Assembly: GCA_937960725.1 (NCBI GenBank)
Contig: CALGOY010000110.1
Coordinates: forward strand, 1-7,064
Length of the DNA: 7,064 bases
DNA from: an uncultured Bacillota bacterium
Lineage (GTDB): Bacteria > Bacillota > Clostridia > Caldicoprobacterales > UBA3941
Reading direction: 5' to 3'
The translations under genes and the position numbers were made by a program. Position 1 is the stretch's first letter. Every line of letters begins with the position of its first letter. Under the pieces are notes generated by a model, which saw only the letters and a program-made list of their open reading frames with translations, was not told the DNA's origin and ran no database searches. Positions 1-5,065 of the stretch are shown here, one piece after another.

Positions 1-2
1 AA

Positions 3-356
3 AGCAAACCCTTTACAATCAGAATAGGGGGAATCGGTCGCTTCAAAAGAAGGGGGGGAGATATATACTGGATCGGTGTAGAAAAAAATCCATCCCTTCT
101 GTCGATACATAGTCAGCTATACACTCATTTGATTAGTTCGGGTTTTGCTATTGAAGCCAGAGAATATAAACCTCACTTGACCATAGCCCGAAGGGTTATT
201 GTAAGGGACGATTTCAACGAAGCTCAATTTTCCACATCGGTTCCCAATATGGATGTATTGGTACAAGATATTTATTTAATGAAGTCTGAACGCATACGAG
301 GCAAGCTAACCTATACTCCGATTTACCGAAAAATTTTAAAAAACGAGCACTTATGA
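3..356 (+). CDS. thpR: RNA 2',3'-cyclic phosphodiesterase (2'-5' RNA ligase family), C-terminal part
   Basis: The reading frame is open from the first bases of the window to the TGA at 354-356, so the gene starts upstream; 117 residues are visible. A TTG at 129 lies mid-domain and is not a start. Family features seen are a strand with F-K-R-R-G-G-D-I-Y-W-I-G-V, then a helix, then G-F-x-I-E, then K-P-H-L-T-I-A-R. The HLTI tetrad (174-185) is the second of the two HxTx motifs of the 2H phosphoesterase superfamily; the first lies outside the window. Family members are cytosolic, about 180-190 residues long, and open 2',3'-cyclic phosphate ends of RNA; the ligase activity of the historical name is measured in vitro. 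The visible part fits a normal C-terminal half with no sign of decay. The last codons and stop form part of the terminator stem that follows. Confidence 0.85.
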   Translation, partial: SKPFTIRIGGIGRFKRRGGDIYWIGVEKNPSLLSIHSQLYTHLISSGFAIEAREYKPHLTIARRVIVRDDFNEAQFSTSVPNMDVLVQDIYLMKSERIRGKLTYTPIYRKILKNEHL

Positions 357-380
357 TTGTATAATCAACCATAAGTGCTT
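345..380. terminator. Bidirectional rho-independent terminator between convergent genes
   Basis: The arms at 346-359 and 366-379 pair over about 13 bp (AGCACTTATG against CATAAGTGCT at the base), with one A/C mismatch at 356/369 and a loop of about six bases. A T-rich run follows on the plus strand (TTATTTTTATT). The minus strand has TTTTTTAAAATTTT after the stem. It can therefore end both the thpR-like transcript from the left and the ligase-homolog transcript from the right. The TGA of thpR lies inside the left arm, and the stop of the opposing gene is five bases beyond the right arm, so both genes share one compact element. Confidence 0.85.
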
Positions 381-384
381 ATTT

Positions 385-1572
385 TTATTCAGTAGCATAG
401 TTATCAAAATATCCTTGTATATGGACTATGGGGGTTCCTTTATCCCCGCTTCCGCTCGTAAGGTCGCAGAGACTCCCGAGCAAATCTGTTATTCGTCTAG
501 GAGTTGTTCCTATTGAATCTTGTTCGCTAACGGGATTTTTTTCTTTTTCTTTTATTTTCTTTTTGAGCGCTTCATCTAGAGCCTGACCGCTTAGTTTACT
601 AAACTCCTTGTCTGCTATATATTTGATTTTAATTTCGTTAGGAGTTCCGCAAAGTCCTTCAGTATAGCCGGGGGAGACTACAGGGTCAGCCAACTCCCAT
701 ATCTTTCCTACAGGATCCTTGAAGGCTCCATCTCCATATACCATTACTTCTACGTGCTTTCCTGTTCTGTCTTTTATCTTTTTTTGGACATCGCGAACGA
801 ATTTATCACAGTCCTTTGGAAATAGCTTTAATTTATCTTCAGTAGCCATATTAGATCCCAGAAGTCCATAATCAGGATTAAACCCACTGCCGTTTATTGG
901 TTCGTTTAAAATTTCATCAAGGGTATAAACCTTTTCTGCTCCTGCATTAACCAATATCTTCTTTGTTCTAAATCTTTCATGAATATTGGCCACTAATATT
1001 TCTTTTGTGTACTTTAGGGCAGCTGTAGGATCGTTTGCAAGATAAATTTCTATTTTTCCTTCCTCGGCTAAGCTGCGGTATAGTTCTACATAATCTATAC
1101 CTGTATAGGGATGGGGTACCCTTTCCCCGAAAATTTTTCTATATTCAGCTTCAGTTAAAACATCGGTGTAAGGATTAATTTTGGCATCGATCATTTTATC
1201 TATATCCAATAGATGATTACCTACATCATCTGATGGATAGCTTAGAAATAAATATATTTTCTTTCCACTTTTTACTATGCCTTTAAACAAAGTTGCAAAT
1301 CTATTCCTGCTAAGAATGGGAAATAGAACTGCAATATCTCCGCTAAATTTTCTATTTATATCAAAGGCAATATCATCTATAGAAGCATAGTTTCCTTGGG
1401 CTCTTGAAACCAGGGACTCCGTGATACCGATGATATCGTTGTCCTTAATATCGAAATTCTCAACTTCTGCTGCCTTAATCAAACAATCGACTACTATATT
1501 AACTAAATCATCCCCCTCCTTTATTATCGGAGCCCTAATTCCCCTGACCGTTGTTCCAACCATTCTTTTCAC
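385..1572 (-). CDS. Coenzyme F420-0:L-glutamate ligase family protein (COG1478/PF01996), role unclear
   Basis: The protein has 395 residues from a GTG at 1570-1572. This start is chosen because a perfect AAGGAGGT lies seven bases upstream (1580-1587), the N-terminus then reads MKRMVGTTVRGIRAPII-KEGDD as expected for the family, and the predicted transcription start (about 1604) lies downstream of the more distal ATG at 1611. Motifs seen are I-T-E-S-L-V-S-R-A-Q-G (residues 50-60), L-L-G-S-N-M-A-T (237-244), Y-G-D-G-A-F-K-D-P (279-287), and a long C-terminal block T-P-R-R-I-T-D-L-L-G-S-L followed by T-S-G-S-G-D-K-G-T-P (357-381). CofE enzymes add gamma-linked glutamate to F420-0 using GTP. This protein is much longer than archaeal CofE (about 250 residues) and no cofC, cofD or fbiC/cofGH gene is nearby, so a true F420 role is doubtful. 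A COG1478 relative has been proposed as the folate glutamate ligase of Chlamydia, so folate or another gamma-glutamylation is an alternative. The gene is monocistronic, with its own promoter and terminator. Confidence 0.82.
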   Translation of the reverse strand: MKRMVGTTVRGIRAPIIKEGDDLVNIVVDCLIKAAEVENFDIKDNDIIGITESLVSRAQGNYASIDDIAFDINRKFSGDIAVLFPILSRNRFATLFKGIVKSGKKIYLFLSYPSDDVGNHLLDIDKMIDAKINPYTDVLTEAEYRKIFGERVPHPYTGIDYVELYRSLAEEGKIEIYLANDPTAALKYTKEILVANIHERFRTKKILVNAGAEKVYTLDEILNEPINGSGFNPDYGLLGSNMATEDKLKLFPKDCDKFVRDVQKKIKDRTGKHVEVMVYGDGAFKDPVGKIWELADPVVSPGYTEGLCGTPNEIKIKYIADKEFSKLSGQALDEALKKKIKEKEKNPVSEQDSIGTTPRRITDLLGSLCDLTSGSGDKGTPIVHIQGYFDNYATE

Positions 1573-1579
1573 TAAGCTT

Positions 1580-1587
1580 ACCTCCTT
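1580..1587 (-). promoter_or_regulatory. Ribosome binding site that decides the GTG start of the F420-ligase homolog
   Basis: The minus strand reads AAGGAGGT, a full match to the anti-Shine-Dalgarno, and seven bases later comes GTG (1572-1570). Neither in-frame ATG further upstream (1611, 1605) has any purine-rich site before it. The ATG at 1563 would be 16 bases from the site, which is too far. Confidence 0.85.
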
Positions 1588-1591
1588 AAAA

Positions 1592-1603
1592 GGGTAGTTA
1601 CCC
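1592..1603. repeat. Short tight palindrome at the predicted transcription start
   Basis: GGGTA and TACCC arms flank two central bases (GT). The element lies between the predicted +1 (about 1604) and the ribosome binding site of the F420-ligase homolog. It could be an operator half-turn or a chance palindrome; five-base arms are weak evidence. Confidence 0.25.
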
Positions 1604-1610
1604 ATGCTCA

Positions 1611-1639
1611 TTTATAATAAAAATAATTTATCAATTCAA
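1611..1639 (-). promoter_or_regulatory. Sigma-A-type promoter of the F420-ligase homolog
   Basis: On the minus strand a -35 box TTGAAT (1639-1634), a 17-base spacer and a -10 box TATAAA (1616-1611) are seen. Transcription would begin near 1604, giving a leader of about 32 bases that holds the AAGGAGGT site. This agrees with translation from the GTG at 1572 rather than the ATG at 1611. Confidence 0.55.
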
Positions 1640-1641
1640 AG

Positions 1642-1671
1642 CACCAAAATTTATTATAGCATATTTTGGTG
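1642..1671. repeat. Perfect 9-bp inverted repeat upstream of the F420-ligase homolog
   Basis: CACCAAAAT (1642-1650) and ATTTTGGTG (1663-1671) are exact inverted copies separated by 12 bases, with a centre-to-centre distance of 21 bp (about two helical turns). The element ends just upstream of the predicted -35 box. The spacer on the minus strand contains TATAAT. No T-run follows on either strand, so it does not look like a terminator; an operator for a dimeric regulator is the better reading. Confidence 0.5.
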
Positions 1672-1727
1672 GACAATTGCAGTATATATGTATAAAAATA
1701 AATTGGAATAAGCTGTCAGTAGGCAGT

Positions 1728-1764
1728 AAAAAGTGGAGGCTTGCAAATATAGCCTCCACTTTTT
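1728..1764 (-). terminator. Rho-independent terminator of the frdX-hcp transcript
   Basis: A perfect 13-bp stem, AAAAAGTGGAGGC (1728-1740) against GCCTCCACTTTTT (1752-1764), encloses an 11-base loop. It begins 26 bases past the hcp stop. The T-run is the paired distal part of the stem, so the hairpin is symmetric (A-tract/T-tract) and could also stop plus-strand transcription. On the minus strand it separates hcp from the next gene's promoter. Confidence 0.85.
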
Positions 1765-1790
1765 AAAGTCAATATCGTCAGTTCAGTTTA

Positions 1791-3350
1791 TTAACCTAAG
1801 ATAGCTTTTAAATCTTCTTCTGGCGTACTGATTGGCTTTAGACCAAACTTTTCAACCAGTACGTTTAGCACATTGGATGAGAAAAAAGCGGGAATAGAAG
1901 GTCCTATATAGATATTTTTGATGCCTAGCGCTAATAGTGTTAACAAAATGCATACAGCTTTTTGTTCATACCATGAAAGAACGAGAGTAAGTGGCAGGTC
2001 GTTAACTCCACATTCAAAAGCATCAGCTAAAGCGAGGGCAACTTGGATAGCGGAGTAAGCATCGTTGCATTGTCCCATATCCATTATCCTGGGAAGTCCT
2101 CCGATTTCTCCAATATTTAAATCATTAAAGCGGTATTTTCCGCAGGCGAGGGTGAGTATAACTGTATCTTTTGGAGTTTGTTTTACAAACTCTGTATAAT
2201 AATTCCTACCGGGTTTAGCCCCGTCGCAGCCTCCTACTAAGAAGAAGTGACGGATAGCACCGGATTTAACAGCTTCGATTACCTTGTCTGCCACACCCAG
2301 TACAGCATTGCGGGCAAATCCTGTCATCAGCTCGGAGCCGCCATTGATACCTGTAAATTCTTTAGTCTCGTCCCAGCCACCTAGTTCAAGGGCTTTTTCA
2401 ATAACTGGTGAAAAGTCTTTTACGCCATTTTCTCCATCGGGGATATGTTTAATCCCTGGATATCCAACAACAGCAGTAGTGAATACCCTGTCAGCATATG
2501 AGGCTTTCGGAGGCATTAGGCAGTTAGTGGTAAATAGGATAGGAGCCGGAATATTATCAAACTCTTTCTGCTGATTCTGCCAAGCCGTTCCAAAATTGCC
2601 TTTGAGATGGGGATATTTTTTCAGTTCTGGATAGCTGTGAGCAGGGAGCATCTCACCGTGAGTATAGACATTAATGCCTTTTCCATCGGTCTGCTCTAAC
2701 AGCTGTTTGAGGTCGTGAAGATCATGGCCACTAATTACGATAAATGGCCCTTTTTCTATATGAGTAGTTACTTTTGTTGGAACCGGATGGCCATAGGTAG
2801 AAGTATTGGCTTCATCCAACAAGGCCATGCACTCTAGGTTTATCTTTCCAAACTCCATTAATAGATCAAGCCATTCTTCTACTGAGTGGTCATCCCCGAG
2901 GGCTTTCATTCCTCTATAGAACCATTCTGTCACCTTATCGTTGCTTTTTCCTAATACATGAGCATGCCAGGCATAGGCTGCCATACCCCTGATGCCCAAT
3001 AGCAGTGTGGAACGAAGGGATACTACGTCGCTATCTCCAGTCCATAGCTGTTCCACTGGGAAGTTAGGAGCGCCTCCTAGATTTTCTTTTTCCTGTTCTA
3101 CTTCTCTTATTAGTTCATCTATACGCTCTCCATCAAAATTAACGTTAGTTGCAAAAAGTCCCTGCATCATAAGTTCATCTGCTCTTTTGCTAGGCTTCTT
3201 GCCTTCAGCTGCCCGGGCAAGGCCGATTAATGCACAGGTCAACTCATCCTGTTTATTGGCTACATCTGGTTTTTTACCGCAAACCCCTGCCATGGTGCAG
3301 GCTTTTCCTCCTGCAGTTTGTTCACATTGAAAGCAAAACATGTTAGCCAT
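1791..3350 (-). CDS. hcp: Hybrid cluster protein (hydroxylamine reductase / NO reductase), class I
   Basis: The protein has 519 residues. The ATG at 3350 has GGAGGAG six bases upstream (3363-3357). The N-terminal motif C6-x2-C9-x8-C18-x5-C24 binds the cubane [4Fe-4S] cluster and marks the class I proteins of anaerobes. Every ligand of the hybrid [4Fe-2S-2O] cluster known from Desulfovibrio Hcp can be placed: H209 (in SGHDLHD), E233 (in THGEMLPAH), C277 (in TTNCLMPP), C375 (in GGCDGAKPGR, the persulfide-type cysteine), C403 (in LACGKYRFN), C428 (in MGQCNDAYS) and E462, with K464, in WYEQKA. Length and order are normal, so the enzyme should be active. Hcp is cytosolic; it reduces hydroxylamine in vitro and is thought to act physiologically on NO, also promoting S-nitrosylation in E. 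coli. No NADH-dependent Hcr reductase gene is present; the Fe-S protein gene 87 bases upstream on the same strand is the likely electron partner. No terminator is seen between the two. Confidence 0.97.
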   Translation of the reverse strand: MANMFCFQCEQTAGGKACTMAGVCGKKPDVANKQDELTCALIGLARAAEGKKPSKRADELMMQGLFATNVNFDGERIDELIREVEQEKENLGGAPNFPVEQLWTGDSDVVSLRSTLLLGIRGMAAYAWHAHVLGKSNDKVTEWFYRGMKALGDDHSVEEWLDLLMEFGKINLECMALLDEANTSTYGHPVPTKVTTHIEKGPFIVISGHDLHDLKQLLEQTDGKGINVYTHGEMLPAHSYPELKKYPHLKGNFGTAWQNQQKEFDNIPAPILFTTNCLMPPKASYADRVFTTAVVGYPGIKHIPDGENGVKDFSPVIEKALELGGWDETKEFTGINGGSELMTGFARNAVLGVADKVIEAVKSGAIRHFFLVGGCDGAKPGRNYYTEFVKQTPKDTVILTLACGKYRFNDLNIGEIGGLPRIMDMGQCNDAYSAIQVALALADAFECGVNDLPLTLVLSWYEQKAVCILLTLLALGIKNIYIGPSIPAFFSSNVLNVLVEKFGLKPISTPEEDLKAILG

Positions 3351-3437
3351 TTATATCTCCTCCATTTTTTCAATCTTTATCTAAATTAAATAATATCTAC
3401 ATGCCTTTATATGACATATTTAAACAATATAAATATT

Positions 3438-4163
3438 CTATTCCTCTATGATTGTTCCATCGGTTCCAATTACCACAACTCGCCATGGAATCATCTTTCC
3501 ACTGTTTATTAGTGCTTGCTTTACAGCATAAGAAATACCGCCACAACATGGAACTTCCATACGCAGTACGGTGATGCTTTTAACTTCATGGGCTTTTAAA
3601 ATTGCTGTAAATTTCTCTACATAGTCAGCATCATCCAGCTTAGGACATCCGATTAATGTAATTTTATTCTTCATAAAATCCCGATGGATATTTGCATAAG
3701 AATAAGCGGTACAGTCAGCAGCTACTAGAATATGAGCATTATCAAAGTATGGGGCCATAGCGGGAACCAACTGAATTTGGCAAGGCCATTGAGCCAGCTC
3801 TGATTTTTGACGTTCATAAGCAAAACTTTGATTAGATGCATTATTTGAAGAAGCTTCTCTCTCAATAGTCCTAGCCAAACTTCCAGGACAGCCACAAGCA
3901 AGGTTTTGAGAAGCAGCCTTTCTCGCCTCTATATTTTTCTTAACAGCTTCCTCGTCAAATGGTTCAGCTTCCCTTTCCTCAATAGTTATGGCCCCAGTAG
4001 GGCATTCTGGAAGGCAATCCCCAAGCCCATCGCAATAAGATTCTGAAATTAACCGTGCTTTTCCATCAACCAATTCTAGTGCTCCTTCGTGACATGCGTC
4101 TATACAAAGCCCGCATCCGTTACACTTTTCTGGATCTATGGATACAATTTTCCTTCTTACCAT
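3438..4163 (-). CDS. frdX: Ferredoxin-like Fe-S protein with cysteine-rich C-terminal domain, Hcp partner
   Basis: The protein has 241 residues from the ATG at 4163, chosen because AGAGGTGA lies eight bases upstream. An in-frame GTG at 4175 overlaps that site and lacks one of its own. The N-terminal ferredoxin domain (about residues 5-65) has one complete motif, C14-x2-C17-x2-C20-x3-C24. The second, C44-x5-C50-x3-C54-P, has leucine (L47) where the second cysteine should be. A charged linker and C90-G-C92 lead to a C-terminal domain with W127-P-C128, A-D-C151, G-C173-P-K-L-D and P-C206-C207-G-G. No signal peptide or membrane segment is visible. Genes of this type next to hcp, under HcpR control, were named frdX in comparative genomics of anaerobes; the symbol is used here by context and motif, not by a search. 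It probably passes electrons to Hcp. The gene is first in the transcript with hcp and divergent from the regulator. Confidence 0.82.
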   Translation of the reverse strand: MVRRKIVSIDPEKCNGCGLCIDACHEGALELVDGKARLISESYCDGLGDCLPECPTGAITIEEREAEPFDEEAVKKNIEARKAASQNLACGCPGSLARTIEREASSNNASNQSFAYERQKSELAQWPCQIQLVPAMAPYFDNAHILVAADCTAYSYANIHRDFMKNKITLIGCPKLDDADYVEKFTAILKAHEVKSITVLRMEVPCCGGISYAVKQALINSGKMIPWRVVVIGTDGTIIEE

Positions 4164-4197
4164 TTTAAAAATCACCTCTAAAATTTTTAATTCCTTG

Positions 4198-4226
4198 TTG
4201 TCAGTGCAGGTATATTTTATTATAAT
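4198..4226 (+). promoter_or_regulatory. Sigma-A-type promoter of the Crp/Fnr regulator gene
   Basis: TTGTCA (4198-4203), a 17-base spacer and TATAAT (4221-4226) form a near-consensus promoter. Transcription should begin near 4233, about 50 bases before the ATG at 4282. The strong -35 box suggests activator-independent basal expression. The palindrome at 4242-4255 would fall at about +10 to +23, a position suited to repression. Confidence 0.75.
4219..4224 (-). promoter_or_regulatory. -10 region of the frdX-hcp promoter, lacking a -35 box
   Basis: The minus strand reads TATAAT at 4224-4219, overlapping the regulator's -10 box on the other strand within ATTATAAT. Seventeen bases upstream the hexamer is GGTTAC, with no match to TTGACA, and it lies inside the palindrome at 4242-4255. 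A promoter with good -10, no -35 and an operator there is typical of activation by a Crp/Fnr protein. An alternative -10, TAAAAT at 4219-4214, would put the palindrome centre at about -41.5. Confidence 0.5.
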
Positions 4227-4241
4227 ATACAGTAAATATCG

Positions 4242-4255
4242 GTAACCTAAGTTAC
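4242..4255. promoter_or_regulatory. Putative HcpR-type operator, GTAAC-N4-GTTAC
   Basis: GTAAC (4242-4246) and GTTAC (4251-4255) are exact inverted half-sites with four bases between, the size and symmetry of a Crp/Fnr dimer site, and partial symmetry continues outward. It lies between the divergent regulator and frdX-hcp genes. Relative to the frdX-hcp start it is centred around -37 to -41, depending on the -10 used; relative to the regulator start it is at about +10 to +23. Assignment to the neighbouring regulator is inference. Confidence 0.65.
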
Positions 4256-4281
4256 GGAAATAGGGAGAGTGTAGGAAATTT

Positions 4282-4977
4282 ATGAAAAAAAGTTATATGG
4301 ATGCGTTAGAAAAGTGTCTATTATTTAGGGATATACCTAGTGAGCAGCTTTATATGATGCTTGAGTGTATAAAACCAAAAATAGAATCCTATAAAAGAAA
4401 TGAATATATAACTCTAATGGAAGATGATTTTACAGGGGTAGGTATAGTTCTTGAAGGAGAAGTCCTCCTTGCAAAAGAAAATGCAGCGGGAAACAGAGTT
4501 ATTATTGATGTAGTTGAACCTGGTGAAATATTTGGCGAAATGATAGCCTTTGCACAGAAAAAAGTATGGCCTGTTACAGCAATCGCTCAGAGTCCTTGCA
4601 CTGTTATGTTTATGCCCCCAGATAAAATTGTTGGAGAATGTCCTAAGATGTGTGTAAGCCATAGGCAGCTTATTATGAATATGTTAAGCGTAGTATCGGA
4701 AAAGGCTATAAATCTAAACAGAAAAGTTGAATATTTGGCAATGAAGAGTTTGAGAGCTAAACTAAGCCGATTCTTGCTAGAACAATACAAGAAAGCAGGA
4801 AAAACTATGTTTGTTATGCCTCTTAATCGAAGCGAATTGTCCGATTTTCTAAATGTATCAAGGCCATCCCTTTCACGGGAAATGTGCCGCATGAGGGATG
4901 AAGGGATTATAGATTTTTATCGTTCATCAGTTCAGATTTTAGATGAAGAAGCGTTAAAGAAAGCATTAGATTCCTAA
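4282..4977 (+). CDS. Crp/Fnr-family transcriptional regulator, HcpR-like
   Basis: The protein has 231 residues; AGGA lies five bases before the ATG. Residues about 10-125 form a cNMP-binding-type beta barrel (G-I-V-L-E-G-E-V at 54-61, E-P-G-E-I-F-G-E at 79-86). A dimerization helix spans about 126-170 and a winged helix-turn-helix about 180-225, with turn and recognition helix N-V-S-R-P-S-L-S-R-E (191-200). The phosphate-binding cassette is not that of a cAMP receptor: the Arg-Ser/Thr after the FGE motif is replaced by V-W-P-V (95-98). The N-terminal cysteine cluster of oxygen-sensing FNR is also absent. HcpR proteins, which control hcp and frdX in anaerobes and are reported to sense NO through heme, fit both the context and these absences. 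The symbol is withheld because family placement rests on context. The gene is divergent from frdX-hcp across 118 bases and probably controls both and itself. Confidence 0.85.
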   Translation: MKKSYMDALEKCLLFRDIPSEQLYMMLECIKPKIESYKRNEYITLMEDDFTGVGIVLEGEVLLAKENAAGNRVIIDVVEPGEIFGEMIAFAQKKVWPVTAIAQSPCTVMFMPPDKIVGECPKMCVSHRQLIMNMLSVVSEKAINLNRKVEYLAMKSLRAKLSRFLLEQYKKAGKTMFVMPLNRSELSDFLNVSRPSLSREMCRMRDEGIIDFYRSSVQILDEEALKKALDS

Positions 4978-5005
4978 TATGTGCTAGTTTTTATAAAAGG
5001 AGTCA

Positions 5006-5034
5006 TTGTTTGGATAATAAAATTATGGTATTAT
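5006..5034 (+). promoter_or_regulatory. Extended -10 promoter of the DUF5685-type operon
   Basis: TTGTTT (5006-5011), a 17-base spacer and TATTAT (5029-5034) are seen, with TG at 5026-5027 making an extended -10. Transcription would begin near 5041. No clear terminator follows the regulator gene (stop at 4977), so read-through from it is also possible. Confidence 0.55.
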
Positions 5035-5065
5035 TATATTATATTTTGTTGAATAAGGTGTTTAT

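Noticed and set aside
129..131. TTG at 129 as the start of a small 75-residue protein
   Set aside because: The same frame is open to the start of the window and encodes the preceding strand of the 2H phosphoesterase domain, so this is an internal codon of a larger gene.
1663..1671. TATAAT inside the inverted-repeat spacer as a second promoter for the ligase homolog
   Set aside because: The nearest -35-like hexamer on the minus strand (TTGTCC) is only 12 bases away, too close for a sigma-A promoter; the TTGAAT/TATAAA pair fits better.
2284..2574. Plus-strand open frame opposite hcp
   Set aside because: It is the complement of strongly conserved hcp codons, has no recognisable domain and no ribosome binding site; it is a shadow frame.
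2992..3330. Plus-strand open frame opposite the hcp N-terminus
   Set aside because: It is Ser/Pro-rich low-information sequence that mirrors hcp, including its cysteine motif region, with no start signal or independent promoter.
3351..3437. AT-only inverted repeat (ATATTTA / TAAATAT) between frdX and hcp, considered as a terminator or separate promoter
   Set aside because: The seven-pair AT-only stem is too weak for a terminator, no T-run follows on the minus strand, and no well-spaced -35/-10 pair was found; co-transcription is more likely.
4164..4175. GTG at 4175 as the start of the frdX-type gene
   Set aside because: It lies inside the ribosome binding site of the ATG at 4163 and has no suitably spaced site of its own.
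4414..4892. Two minus-strand open frames within the Crp/Fnr gene
   Set aside because: They are antisense to a well-supported regulator, show no family pattern, and overlap each other; they are shadow frames.
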